Numbered from the stretch's first letter, positions 27,566 to 41,108 are shown. The stretch is DNA of 64,000 bases from Glandiceps talaboti (GCF_964340395.1 NC_135550.1:19465176-19529175), one strand, 5' to 3'. A program made the numbers and translations. The notes: a model not told the origin generated them from the sequence alone.

Positions 27566-30500
27566 GTCCGCTCAATCATAATAGACCCAGAAAATAAAAC
27601 ACGGTTGGGTACCTATTCCGCCCATGAAACTCTAATATCCGGTGTAGACATAAAAAAAAATTCGACTTAAACCATTGTTCTGCCGTTGTTTTGTTCTTCG
27701 ATATTGTTTCAAGATAATTTCCATGTAGGGAGATATTTGAAGATGTATATGAATCGCGTAAAGGCTAAAGATGACGGCGCCTGACCAGTTTGTTAGTTTC
27801 TATGCTTCTGTTGAAATAGGAATATGTAGTACTAGACGACGAACCAACTATATACCATGATGACACATATATACTGTCTGTGTCTCTTTCACTGGATGGT
27901 CACAATGTAATAGTATGACAAAACCCCTAGTGAAGTTTACAAACACTGTCCTTCCCTTTTTTCTTCATCTCCGTGATCTGTAACAGTATATCAGTGACTC
28001 TTATATACCCTCATCCTGTATCGCCATAATTTTGTTTACGCACGGACCATCTCGATTTACGTCGTAGGAGAACTAATTTCAATTTTATCTATTTCATTGC
28101 ATAATTAAATTTCACAACGTTAATCATCACTTTTAATATCGCTATCCATGGCTGATGGCATTTCATTGTCACAGATTTTGGATAGACTTGTAATTAATGA
28201 ATGGATAGTATATTATTTTGACACGGCATCAGATAACAGGACACCTTAATTTATTACGTAACATATTCAACCATCTGCCCATCACGACCTTTTACATTCT
28301 GTATTGATTTATTTGTCACTTTGAAGGACTGTTGATTTATATCAGGATTTTTTTCTTCAATTTTTTTGGCAATGTATGTTACTTTATCTGTCTCGCCAAA
28401 AGTATACTAATAAATTAATTTTGTTTTTCTAAAACACACTGTACCACGGCGATAAGCTAAGCTAGCCTTTAATGTTTCTTTTCATGTCAATAAAACTTTC
28501 TTTCAAATTAATAAAATATTACAGTTGACATTAAACTTTAATCATAAGCGTTCTTTGTTCGCACACTGACGTGACTATGTGTGTGTTTTTTTCCATTGTC
28601 TCAACGGTTATAGGTATATGGTTGCCGCCCTAGTACTTATCTGACTATGAAATTCTGTTGCCTGTATCCCGAGGGCATTAAGAATATCTTGTGAAATACG
28701 ATGAAATTGATATTCTTTCGTATACCAAAAAAACGAGATTGAGTTATCTTCGGATTTCAATTGTGTCTTGATAACATTGCTTGCTGACGGTAAGTGCTGT
28801 TTGTACAACAATAACGGAAAAGTACCCTGGGGCAATTGAAAATGACCGTACGTCTGCGCATCGTCTTTATACGCTTTGAATTTCCATTGTCTACACCAAC
28901 AACTTTTAAATAGACTGATGTATAGCATTGTGTGGAGTTCAAGGTGAATAATTGTATCTGTGGAGTTACTTTCTCACACCTGCTGATTTGACCATTATGA
29001 CATGTCGTGAAAGTTGCATACACTATATTTAACACATTTATAAATGTGCATTTTTGTCACTGTATACTGTTTACATGGCGTTATCTCAAGTCTCTGTAAT
29101 ATTTTATAGTTTTGTATTCAAATAAAGAATAGACGATGGCGGACGTTCATATCTGTAGTGGGCGACTCTTATTTCTGCATCGGGTCAATGACTCCGGTTT
29201 GTTCTGTGTTACAGCAGTCTCAATAATATTTAAAATGTCCACCTTGACTTTGATTCTTCTCCCTCTCTTTTTAAATGCGTGACCCATATGAACGAACTCA
29301 TTATTGTTGCTGGAATCGCATTACACGTGCATCTGTCGACATTCAGTGCACTATTACATAGAGGGACAACTCAAGTTCACCAATCGAATTTTCTCAAAGC
29401 GTACTTAAACACAAAGAAGAACTGACTGATTACCCACAGTGCACCGCAAACCCAACTTACTTGTTCTCAGCACATGTGAGTCACCGGTTTTAATTGGCAA
29501 TATAAAGTTGGTTGGAGCAGCATTATGGAAATGTGTATTTTCTAATGCGTTTTTATCTTCTTCTTTTTTATAAAGCTAAATAATGCAACTTAAGACAGAT
29601 TGCAACGATAGTGATATACATGTTGAAAGTGATTGGATAGTTGTAGGCTAAAATATCATCCAATAATTATTTTAAGCGACAGTTCAGTAGCAACCAGAGC
29701 GTTAATCGACCGATATTTTGTTGCATTTTTAACATAGGTTTAGGTTTAACGAGAGACCATTACCAATAGAAAGACAATAACTTGCATAATGAGATGTGCG
29801 TTCGCCACTTCTAATGGTGTTTCTCAGGCCCATAAAATTATAGTATTTCGTCATAAAATGGCTGACAGATTCCACGCAGCCTTCAAATGTCATTTTGTAA
29901 CTGCGTATATCTTGATATTTGAAATGCGGCTGAAGAATCTTCAGCCAGACGTTGCAATAAGCGTCATCGTCATCACTACATTGTGTGTTTTCCATCACGA
30001 GTTTGAAATTAATATCAGTAGATAAATGCTTACATCAGTTTTCTGCCCATTGACTTTGAGCAGAATACGCTTTGATTGAATCAGCGCCAATCATTTTCAT
30101 TTCTATCATATTTGATTTGATTTGATTTAAGATTATAAATGGAATGTTTTCATGACCCAGGTTTAGTTACTCTCAATATAGTGTTGAGTGATAACAAATT
30201 TATTCAAAGGAAAAAATAATGAAGTAACCACGGTCGTATGAAGTTAAAATATCATTTTGGATGATGAAGATTAACTGTAAGTTTAGTTTGGATCCCAGAA
30301 AACTTGAAATGGCTGCGCATGCGATTCTGAACTCTCCCGCCGCTCTGATATCACAGGTACGATTTCGTGCTTCATCGTGAATCATTATTATAAGAAGATT
30401 CGACTGAATCTTTGCTAACTGCTATAAGGGGACGATTAGCGCAAACGTTTACGACCATAGGCGATGAATCATCCCATCGCGACAAGTGTGTGATGGAAGC

Positions 30501-33172
30501 CTGATTCAACATATAATACTAAAATCTGCCAAGATGACAGGTTGAAGCCTTTATTGGGGCTGTAGCTGGAATTTCCCACGTGTACAATATACGTTACAGC
30601 GACAACTGCCACTGACCTGCTGATATTTTAAGGAAGGTATATACCTGCCTGGCACAACTGTGAGTGCGACAAACACAAGAATATTCGAAAGACAGAAAGG
30701 AAGCTTTTGAAATGTGTGGTCTATGTTTCATTTTGCAGTACAGTCAGATGCATAGTAAACTTACGGTATCGGAAAGCTAAGCTTAAGCATAGGTTGATAT
30801 TCCACTACTGTATTAGGTATTAGAGAACCACACATAATTATTGTTGTTGATGTTGTTTGGCAGAGAGTACAAGAAAGATATCTGGAATGGTGTGGCCTTG
30901 ACAGATTTGCTAGATAAAAACTACCAATCGTTCTTCGCAACTTGAGATGAGATTTTCTTTTCAGAAGAGTTCGTCTATTTTCACCGACTGTATTCAAACC
31001 AAGATTCGCTTACAAATAATTTATTAACAGGTCATACAGTAGAAACAATAAAAAGAAAGGAAACTACCAACCAACTTACTATTAATACTGACTCCATCAC
31101 CCTGGTTGCTTTTCACAGAACAAAACTAGCTCGCATTTCAACATTTCTCTTCTTAATTGGAAACAAAGGAAGCACACTCACTGCATTCGAGCACATAACA
31201 TAAAACTGTACATCATAAAATACAACCATCCAATTATGGCGTATTTCATATTTTATGACATACATCAATAACGCAAAATCACAGAAATGACAACGAGTTG
31301 AGGTAAGTAACGGGAAAATGGTCATAAAATGTTTTTTGTGAGAGAGATAGGAGTTCGTATATAAACTAAGAACATGCTCCCGGGACAAAGCCATTTGATA
31401 ATAAACCAGTTGACGACAATGGCAGAATCGTAAAATATGAAATATTTGCAAATATACGGTCTACACCTCTGTGATGATTTTGCTCGTAAAAGACATTATC
31501 TGTACATTATGATGACATGGAGCAATTTGCTGTATATTTGATTGTACTGCTTTTTTTTACATATCGTTCAGATGGAAAAACAGGCATCTGTTAATCGTGT
31601 CATTTGATTTGAGGTCACCGAGTGAAAGGAGACATCGTGTCGTCACACACTTAAAACTTACAGGCTAAATTTGCAGAAAACCACTGTAGGGTACTATATA
31701 TTGTTACGTCAATCACATCGTATGTTGCTCTTTTAAACGGCGTTTGCTTTGAGTGAAATTGTCATCTAAATAAAACGACACACTTAAACAAAGTTAACCG
31801 CTAAAACCCACATTTGAACCCGTTTTGAAGTTCATACCAACGTGTTTTGAAGTTTGAATACAAAATATTCTATCAAGTATAATATTGCTTAATTTAGGTT
31901 TTACTCGTGGATTTCTTCCAAGTTCATGGAAGGCAGATGAACTTGGCTGTGATATGCTGGTTGATTATAACAGCATCTCTTACGCTCCGTTAATTAGACA
32001 TCAGATTAGTCATGCATTTGAAAATACAACTTGTGATTAAATCTGTGTATGTCTTGTCTAGTCTAGGACGAAAACAATGAATACGAATTTTAAAAAGCGT
32101 GGGGCAATTTATGATGCCCTTAATAAATGAGAACAATATGACACTATTTAAAAACCGTTTACCTTCTGCTGCCAGTGATGTATACAGACTTTTTAAAAAA
32201 TACCGATTTGTCTTGACGCGTAGTGTAGGAGGATGCCAATCTGTCCAATTAAACAAATGTGACGGTAGGAGGGGAGTGTGCGTATACTCGGTGTGTATGA
32301 CATTCGCCGTATCAGTAGCACGCTAGCTTCGTAACAAAAGATCACAAAGACCCAAACAAATTATGGATCGATTCCCACAGTGCCTGCCAAATGGGCATGA
32401 ATGGAGTGGGCGGGGATTCCCAAGTCACAAGTAGAGAAGAGGGGGGATGATACCCTTGGTTCATTCGTTATAATGGAGTGCCCCCGATGATGTCATCAAT
32501 TTAAAAGCCAATAGTGAACTTCTTGCCTGCTTTTGAACAATATGTTGGCAAATATACAAGTGCATAAACACGACGTTCCTTGAATTCATATTAAATCTAA
32601 CGACTACGGCATCTCCTGTGTAAATATAACGATATGAATATCAACACAGTGCTAAATTATCAATTCAGGCATTTCAGATAGACAATTTATCGGACGTTTG
32701 GGACGCGAATGGATTTGAGATTCGTCTAGGTCTCGTTTAAATAGTGCAATTAAATTTAAGCAGTTGATATTTGGCTCAAAGAGCGTTTCTCTTTGTCTGT
32801 TGTAACAGATCCATATAACAGTAGTTTGGCAATACACAGGTAAAATGTGTGACAGTGGCGCACAAGCTGACTTTGTATTGCTTTTTACTGACATAAAATC
32901 TTAATTACACTATTCTCAGTGGTATAATGTTAATCTCGATACGGGCTTTTGCATGGCTTTAAAACTCGTCTTCTGACATTATTAGCATGGGTTATGGCCT
33001 TAGAGGAGTTTCTTTAACATTTTAGTATACGTATAGTAAATTATCATGTCATCGAATAATATATATGTTATGTAAATAGCAGGATTGTATTCTGGTAATA
33101 GCAAGAAATGGTTAAGTATGTTACAGTATATTAAAAGACTACAGGTATAACTGTTTAATGGGCTCAAATTAA
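27566..33172. other. 5.6 kb AT-rich non-coding DNA
   Basis: No gene, RNA or element is recognised. ORFs up to 112 codons occur on both strands without motif or splice context. A (GATTT)3 stretch lies near 30115-30130. Confidence 0.4.
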
Positions 33173-33184
33173 CCCCCCCCCCAA

Positions 33185-33234
<50 letters not shown>
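33173..33234. repeat. C10 run and (CA)n microsatellite
   Basis: Ten C at 33173-33182 are followed by an uninterrupted CA array from about 33186 to 33234. Confidence 0.97.
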
Positions 33235-33237
<3 letters not shown>

Positions 33238-33310
33238 GCTTATGTCCCTTACACTTTCCTACTACCCAGCGAGGTCAATTTACATCAAACCAAATATACG
33301 TACCATCATT

Positions 33311-33580
33311 GTATGTATGTATGTATGTATGTATGTATGTATGTATGTATGTATGTATGTATGTATGTATGTATGTATGTATGTATGTATGTATGTATGT
33401 GTGTGTGTGTGTGCGTGTGTGTGTATGTGTGCGTGTGTATGCATGTGTGTGTATGCATGTGCGTGTGCGTGTGTGTGCGTGTGTGTGTATGCATGTGTGT
33501 GTGTGTGTGCGTGTGTATGCATGTGTGTGTGTGCGTGTGTGTGTGTGTGCGTGTGTATGCATGTGTGTATACCTGTATGT
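33311..33580. repeat. (ATGT)n passing into imperfect (GT)n
   Basis: Pure ATGT units run from 33311 to about 33400. They grade into GT dinucleotides with regularly spaced GC and ATGCATGT interruptions up to about 33580. Five overlapping ORFs here are repeat translations. Confidence 0.97.
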
Positions 33581-35592
33581 GTGCGGGGGTATAAAAATTC
33601 AGTGTTACCTGTCAATAACAACCGATAATTAAAAAAAATAGGGACTAGAGGAATGTCTGCTTGTCTATTGTAAAATAATATGCATTCCATCTAACTGTTT
33701 CTCGACACAACAATTTATGAGCTCTGTCAAAGTGGTAAACACACTGATTTATAGTTCAAGAGCCTTTAATTGGACTTTTGTGAGTAGTTGTCAAAAGAAA
33801 ATTTCCGAGATAAATTTATGACTAAACACAGTTAGCTTGGCAGATGGACAAAGTGACACTCGACTCTCTACATGATATCACCGCATGGTGGCGCACATCA
33901 CCAAATTAATTTCATCCCGCCCACTGTGATGACCTGGTAATCCCTGCATGAAAATATGACTGACAGTTCGCAGTATTATTCAACCAGTTAATTTGTAATT
34001 GTTTGCCATTAACTGACAGCACTTCGTGTCAATAGATAATACTTTCCTGCACGCTATTTCACTTTTATGTTTAAGTTAATTCATTTTTTTGAGAATGGAA
34101 CAAAAATGTGTATTCTTGGTATAAAGAAAATATCATATGGTGTAAAAGAAGTGTGTGATTATTCAAACAATAGGAACACACGGTTTTCTGCTTAAAGGCT
34201 TTACGGATCAAAAAGGGGAAAATAACAAGTCTTAATTGTCAACTCTTTCAGTCTCACCCAAGGGGTCCTCCAATTCCCCGTCGTTTTCATAATTGTGACC
34301 CTGTACGTTGAATGCTAATGGTGCTGCAATTCATGGTGAGTTAGAACTCTGTAATTAATCTGAAATCACACACAGTATGAAATTGACAATGCTAATCAGG
34401 TTTGAAATTGACAATGCTAATCACCATTAACAAGGCCACTAGTGTACTCACAGGTAAAAATAACACATCGTCTTCCGCTGAACGGAAACTACGACCGTAG
34501 GTATCTCACTCATCTCTTCGCTTGTCTAGACACGATAAAGCGTTCAAATATTGGTAGTGTGGATAGAGACACATTTCACTCATCACTTCCTCGGAATTCT
34601 CACTCCGTATCTCTGATGTGGTTTTCCACCATTACACTTTAAACAAGTTGAGCTGTTTATCAATCTGTGAGAAAAAAACCCCTATCACCGCGGCTTGGTA
34701 TTGAAATAGCAGACTACATAAAAGTGGTGATAGATAGATGGACTGAGCCATTTGTGGCTGGATTGCGAACAGAAAGAGAAACAACTTTTAGTCTACATGT
34801 ATATCGGAAATTACTTGTAGCTGTTTCGTGAGTCAAAGTATACAGGATTTCCAGGCAACGGAGTGGTGATTTCCTTCACTTGATACGATAAGGTGGAATA
34901 TTTTGTTATCAACATTTAATTTACCGCATGATTAGCAAACAAATATTTGTACCCCGAATAACGATATAAAACACGATTTCAGTGTGTCCTTTTCCGCGTG
35001 GCGTGTCTTGATATTCATATGTAGATGCATTTTAACACGATTTTCTAGCCTTCTTATTTTCTTGGCATAACTCTCGTCCGGTGTATTATCTTCAGACTGG
35101 TAGGTCAACACGATAGGTGATGAGATTAGATTATTAGAATATCTCAAAAATAATCTTTACTCGGGAGAAATGGACATTGTGAAATTGACAATTTCCGCGA
35201 TGATGGACAGCCCATTCAATTAGAGTATAGGAGAATTGCGTACACACACGTGCAATAAAAGAGTCACAAAAGTTATATTGATATGGAACAAATGTTTTCC
35301 AAAAGACATCAAAGAAAAAAACGTAATACACCAGATTCATGATGTTACAACGTATTCCTAACAATACATAGCCATTTCATGATAAAGCCACATCGCCATA
35401 TACATTGGCAAACTATCAGAGAGATAAAATACACGTATCTATTTGAATTTGAGAGTGTAGTAACTTCTTCCGTACAGTGTGTCCCTGCCTCATAACCTTG
35501 AAAATGTTACGTCACCGAAATACGTGTCTTTTTACACTACTGCGGTTCCCTTTCTTTCATGAGTGCTATTGTATCACAGTGCTGCAGTATTT
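33581..35592. other. 2 kb non-coding DNA
   Basis: No gene is recognised. A tandem duplication of TGAAATTGACAATGCTAATCA with period 24 lies at 34378-34422. Confidence 0.4.
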
Positions 35593-35726
35593 AGGGAGCC
35601 TTCAGTAATTACAGGAGAGAGGGCCGGGCGTAGTTGTCTGACTCGTAAAATGTGTCCATCCCTCGATTCCATTTTCTAAAAATTGTCCCTCCCCTAAGTT
35701 CCTTTCTCTAAAACACGACCCTCTAC
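35593..35726 (+). mobile_element. Family A repeat, solo end
   Basis: The segment starts AGGGAGCCTTCAGTAATTAC, identical to the left end at 3422. It continues with CGTAAAATGTG, CCCTCGATTC and CTCTAAAACACGACCCTCT, resembling the reverse complement of the right part at about 4090-4233. No second inverted end is found downstream, so this is a solo end or a truncated copy. Confidence 0.6.
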
Positions 35727-36756
35727 ATGTTCAAAGACAGGGTATTTCAAAGATCTTCAAAAACATGAAGTACATTGGAAATTTCTTAAATGAAAAATAC
35801 TTCCCACTACTATCCATGTGAATTTGTGTGAATCGAAAGTGCTACATCAATAAACTCTGTATATTGACTAAACCATGTACATTAATTAAACCCTCAGGTC
35901 AAGGTATGCCTACACGCCACGACATTATCCCCATGTTTTATATGCTGTTCCCCTTCTCTCTTCTGCGGTACGATCATCTCTTCACATATACAATTGATTT
36001 CACTGATAGTATGTTCTGATATTATAGAACAACAGTGACAGTGTTGGGATGTGGCGGCAGTAGAAATGCTGGCGTGCCAAAATCACAAAACATTGTATAT
36101 TTAGATAATTAAATTGGTCATGTGACTCTTCCCGGGTTTCATTTTCATGTAGACCTCCCCCAAAAATGCCGATCGTAAAACCTGACCAACCATCCAATTC
36201 CCTGGCCCTCGTCCATTTGTGATTACTGATGGCTCCCTTATACAACTAGCGCTCCTAGATATATGCGCAAATGCGTTACGGTTATCAGGGAAAGAACATC
36301 ACCTTTGTCCAACTTCATACCAAACAAAATCCAAAGAAATGCGCCCTCAAGCGTTGGAGCTTCTAGTCTACGTCTAGTGCCATCCTTCATCGAATCTTTC
36401 AGATCTCTTTCAGTCGGGGTTTGCGCCCATGTTGGCATCCAAACTACTGAGCTCCATGGCCTATATGCTAGTAATGCCATGGCCTTACTAAAAGTGTTCA
36501 TTAGAAGCCAGATCAAAACCAACCAAGTGGTCATGTCGTAGGCTAAGTTTCCACCACTGTGACAAAGTATCATCTATATCGATCATCAATGACTGAGATA
36601 TCACATAAACATACAGACAAACAAAACAGGGATGAAAAGATAACGTCCGGCCTAATGTCTAAACATGTTGATACCTTAGTTTGCATAAACGTTGCAACAT
36701 ATGCCAATTTTTAACCACTTCAATTCCTATTGCGCATGTCACTGACAGAACTGAAT
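35727..36756. other. Non-coding DNA with opposite ORFs
   Basis: Overlapping ORFs lie at 36238-36573 (minus, 111 codons) and 36263-36541 (plus, 92 codons). The minus one has a Trp/Leu-rich hydrophobic stretch near its start, but I recognise neither. Confidence 0.35.
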
Positions 36757-37140
36757 ATACAACCAGTGATAGGCAAGCATTGACAAGTGGAACTTCTTGC
36801 AAACAGTCAAAGTAAACGACTGAATTGGATTAATACCACTTGGCACAGCATGTTAGAAGTACAATAGCATGTGCTACATTTTGCCATTGGATAAGATAAC
36901 AGTTTTATGGCCTCTTTAAGTGTTTATGAAGAGCTAGGGGAACTTGAAGTTTCTTTATGAATGTGACCTATGATGTAAAGAGGCCATAAAAGTATTCTGA
37001 TCAAAGAACAGTATGTAATACTTGTCTCTGTACTTCCAACATGCTGTGCCATGTGTTATTAATCCAATCCAATTCAGTTGTTTATTTTCCCTGTTTGTAC
37101 CAAGTACTGCTTGTTAATGCGTGCCTGGCACCCGTTGTAC
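36757..37140. mobile_element. Inverted-repeat (foldback) element, ~160-bp arms
   Basis: The left arm (about 36757-36920) and the reverse complement of the right arm (about 36976-37140) share long blocks: ACTGAATTGGATTAATA, GGCACAGCATGTT-GAAGTACA and TTTTATGGCCTCTTTA. They remain alignable out to CAAC...GCATT-ACAAG at the ends. Overall arm identity is moderate. About 55 bp separates the arms. There is no ORF, so this looks like an old MITE or foldback element. Confidence 0.7.
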
Positions 37141-37727
37141 ATGTACTTACAAATAATGTAATTACTTGCATTTTGATGACGTGAATGGCCATACAGCCAG
37201 TGAGGATCTCACTACATAAAGAAACAATTTGCATTTTTTTGTAGTACCTCACGATTAATTAAAAAATGAATTTATTGACAGGTTGGTTTTAACAATCATT
37301 CCCATATATATTCTATATTAATTTTGGCCTATACTCCATGTAGACACGCAGTAGTCTCCTTTCTCATTTTACAAGTAGAGGTTAGCCACTGTGCACCAAG
37401 CTCAGGTACGGTCAGATAAAGGCTAAACGAACTTAGCTGTAATATTCATGACTTTCACAGTAGAGTTGTACATCTGAGTAGACATTGTTGACAACAAAAG
37501 AAGCCAACGCCATGTATTCATTTTTTTCAGGTAAAATGTAAACTTCATCATACCCAAGAATTGAACAATATAAAATAATTTTCACAATTATCGATTCATG
37601 GTAAATTGCACGGAGTTATCCGAAGAACTAAGGATCTGTGCTTTTGCCGCCAACCCTACGTTTGCCAATAATTGTAATTACCATAATTGAAATATATAAT
37701 CAATCATAATTAAGGTAATGTGTGGCC

Positions 37728-37735
37728 TATAAAAG
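37728..37735 (+). promoter_or_regulatory. TATA-box-like TATAAAAG
   Basis: TATAAAAG in the context GGCCTATAAAAGGACAG matches the animal TATA consensus with G/C-rich flanks, unusual in this AT-rich DNA. It lies 51 bp upstream of the ATG at 37787. Chance occurrence is possible. Confidence 0.2.
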
Positions 37736-37786
37736 GACAGTTATGGTTTGATTGATAACTTTATAATTGGATTGATAAAGTTATCC

Positions 37787-37942
37787 ATGAAAGATCAGCA
37801 AAAATGGATCAAGAAACATTTCTTTTTAATTTCATGTTTTTTTAGTATCGCCAATATAATACATCTTACGGGAGATGACGAAGCCATGAGTTCGAAATGT
37901 TCTACTTTATGTACAAATATCGGTACACGCTGTATGAATTAG
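37787..37942 (+). CDS. Candidate 51-aa small peptide, doubtful
   Basis: The ATG ORF encodes a basic start (MKDQQKWIKKH), a hydrophobic run (FFLISCFFSIANII) and a Cys-containing tail (CSTLCTNIGTRC). That is the general shape of a small secreted peptide. It sits just behind the TATA-like site. Against it, the hydrophobic run coincides with a polypyrimidine tract ending in TTTAG at 37845, which could instead be a splice acceptor or simple T-rich noise. Confidence 0.12.
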   Translation: MKDQQKWIKKHFFLISCFFSIANIIHLTGDDEAMSSKCSTLCTNIGTRCMN

Positions 37943-38268
37943 TCGTCGGATATCAGTTGATCTGATGCGATACAACGAATACGATGGTAACCCGGTGAAC
38001 AGAACCTCAAACAAACATGTACAGTAACCTATGTACGATGGTTATTACATTAGGGATCTTGTTTACTTTGTAATATCGTTTGGACATTAAATGTACATCT
38101 AAGTTGCCAACATACAAACCACAGGTGCACCCCTATGAACGGGTAGAAGATTTTCATCCATGTAGAGGAGAGAACATGTTAAACCTGACTACACATGCAT
38201 TTATAAAGAAGTTTATGTCAAATTAAGTTGTGACTCTTTTCAGCAATACTGCATTTTAGGGAGGTTAC

Positions 38269-39011
38269 CACAGTCACCTGTGAGTTAATATTCCATTCCA
38301 GGATGGCAATATTCTAGTCTAGGATGATCACAATACAAAATAATGACATTATTATAGGTATTTACGATATTCAAAAGATACCGTTGTCGGTGATTGTTAA
38401 GGAATATACACAAGTTAGGAAACCGGAAGATACAGCGGACGATACACGACAATTTCAAAGATCCGTTTTAATTCCGAAACCTACAAATATAACCAAAACA
38501 TAACCACCCATGGCACTCTTAGAAAACATTTTACCCTACCTGACAACTAATCTGCAACAATATTGATCCAAAATGGGTTTTCGAACGCGTTTCCGAAGAA
38601 ATACGTCCACATTTAAACGACCCGCCATGATACTGTCCATGATGGGGCATAAAGTCATTCTCTGTCTCAACGGCAATGCCTTACAACCAATCAGCAACAC
38701 GCTACCGTTCATTTACATGATGTAGCAGATTAGTTGTCAGGTAGGGTAAAGTGTTTTCTAAGAGTGCCATGGGTGGTTATGTTTTGGTTATATTTGTAGA
38801 TTTCGGAATTAAAACGGATCGTTGAAATTGTCGTGTATCTTCCGCTGTATTTTCCGGTTTCTTAACTTGTGTATATTCCGTAACAATCACCGGCAACGAT
38901 ATTTTTTGTATATCGTAAATACCTACAATAACGTCATTATTTTGTATTATGATCATCCTAGACTAGAATATTACCATCCTGGAATGCAATAAACGCTCAC
39001 AAGTGACTGTG
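38269..39011. mobile_element. Long hairpin element, two 287-bp inverted arms
   Basis: The left arm 38269-38555 and the right arm 38725-39011 are reverse complements at about 92% identity (roughly 22 mismatches counted by eye, no clear gaps), with a 169-bp spacer. Blocks such as ATTCTAGTCTAGGATGATCA and ACCCATGGCACTCTTAGAAA are identical in both arms. The outer ends read CACAGTCAC...GTGACTGTG. Arms and spacer show no coding capacity and no clear target-site duplication. A transcript would fold into a very long double-stranded hairpin. It could be a foldback transposon or an inverted duplication. Confidence 0.9.
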
Positions 39012-39054
39012 AATGTTTCACCTAGGTTTGCATAATCTGTTTCAACTGAAGGTA

Positions 39055-39150
39055 TAGTTTGGAATCCAATCATGCTACGATTTTTGTTTTCGCTTTTCCA
39101 CTACCAGGTAGGGAAACAGCAAAATCCCCCTACGACTAGATTCCAGGCTA
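39055..39150. mobile_element. Miniature inverted-repeat element (TAG--TGGAATC ends)
   Basis: The left end TAGTTTGGAATCCAATCATG and the reverse complement of the right end, TAGCCTGGAATCTAGTCGTA, are alignable, and similarity continues through GATTTT-G-TGTTT. The ends match those of the 84-bp element at 16413-16496. It lies 43 bp beyond the long hairpin element. Confidence 0.5.
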
Positions 39151-41108
39151 GTTAAGGTATGGAATTTTAAAAAAGTTTGGCACTCAAGTCATGTCACCTT
39201 TTGAAATTTGTCCCTGCTACTATTTCGCTAGCTAAGATTCTATGCTCGTAGTTGATTTGGATATAGGTAGTAGGTAAATCAACAACAAGAGCATATATAG
39301 AGTATACAGGGTACTAATTCGAAGGTTTTGTAGATGGTTGGTGATCAAACTCACCTGTTACTCCGCTGTACAGACGGCATACAATGTAGCAATGTTTGCG
39401 TACACTTCAGATCTGTCAACGCGGCATCGAGACTCTTTCTTATTATGCAACGTGAATCTAGATTGAAGTGTGCGTTACTCAATAAATGAACAAAGGGACG
39501 ACAAACGATGTTAGCACGTTGTCCATGTCTAGGGTAGTACCCTGGATTGCTTCTGTCATTTACACAGTTGACGTGCCCGAAATGATAAATTGCAAACTAT
39601 TTCGATAGATAAACAGTGTAAAACACTACTTGGTTATCATGGTGTTATGGTTGATGTTGATAACCCGCGGTACTTCTCATGGGTGGCGATCACTTTCCAG
39701 CACATGACTCTGAGACAGTGTTAATAATATAACTAACACATGGCCTATATGCAAGCATATCAACTTTAGACTGAATGAAATTTCCACTATTTGTAATAAT
39801 ACGTTAATTTCCATAATTCATCATTGAGAAATATTATCATTTTTAATCAAATTGCATTACAGTTTATAGATTAGCGACATACTTGACAAATTCCATCTTC
39901 GCCCGGTAAAGGTAGCTGAAATAAACTGATCAGGCGAAAGGAAGACCGACGGATCGATAGCCGTCACGTTTGATTTCAATAAATGTCATGTCGGCACGTG
40001 CACCGTCTCCAACTAGTTTGAAATTATAACTTCTTTGAATCGTGACTGCCAATGTTAATTTCACTATACAGTAAACTGACATATAACATTTTCCAACAAA
40101 CAGAACACGTCATCAAAAGGTTACCGCTAAGACAGTTATGTGCAGTTTGTTAATGTCACGCAGTCGCTCGCAGAGTGTCGTTTTAATTGCGTTAAAATTT
40201 CCCAATTAATTCGTCAGTAATTGACAAGCGAACGGGTGCAAGTGAGCATGCGCTGTATAGACCAGAGGTCTCCAATTAGACGCGTTGAAAACGGGAGCTG
40301 CACTCGTAATCGCAGCGACTTGGGGCAGACATTGTTATCGCCTACACGCTTGTGAATTATAGATGTGCTATGATCTATAGTTTTAGGCATATTCATTCAC
40401 AAGTAGAGATCTTTATACTGAAATAAGGGCAATCGTTAATTTCAGTTGGAATCCACACATATCAAGTAAATCACTTATTTCAGAGCCATTGGCTTTCACA
40501 TTTATGCGTGTCTCAATTCTACTTCCAAGCATAATTGCGGAAAATTTCTTTGGGTTCTTAAATTGTAAGATATTTTTTCTGCACATTTTATAGAGGGAAA
40601 GCCTTGAGCTAAAAAGAAAAACTGTCTTAAGAAACTAATAGAATATAGCCATTACTTTTTTTAGTAACAAAAACGCTCAAGAAAATTTGTTATAATTGTT
40701 CAGTCTAACGACGGATTAAATTCATATTTTGGACTTCCTTGTAAATATCCACGCCGAAGTATCCATAAGTCTGCAATTTACGACGATTTTTCAAAGGGAA
40801 TATATGATTTCTGGGGCTTTTTCCGCTTTCTCTCGGCAACATCTTTGAATAAATCATTTGGAGCAAAAAATACACCTGATCATATTCCATTAAGCTTTCC
40901 ACCCTTCGAGCCACACACTTTTCTAGCCTATTCAATCGTTACAAAAATTGGTTTTCTGAGACTTATTGAGCCCTTACATGTCGTCGTCAAATCTTTCTGG
41001 CGCCACGATTGTCGTTTACTGATCTCAAATCGAATGGACAGATTTTGCCACAAGTGGCGTCCACTCGAACTGCCATCGTCTAGCTGCTGAGATTATTTGA
41101 ACTGTGCA
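39151..41108. other. 2 kb non-coding DNA
   Basis: No gene is recognised. ORFs up to 81 codons show no motif. Confidence 0.4.

Larger units (their letters stand above)
37141..38268. other. Non-coding DNA with a TATA-like site
   Basis: AT-rich sequence. A TATAAAAG motif lies at 37728-37735, a small hairpin at 37754-37785 and a 51-codon ORF at 37787-37942; these are described separately. Confidence 0.4.

Noticed and set aside
36238-36573. Minus-strand 111-codon ORF with a hydrophobic start, considered as a receptor fragment
   Set aside because: There is only one possible membrane segment, no known motif, and a plus-strand ORF overlaps it.
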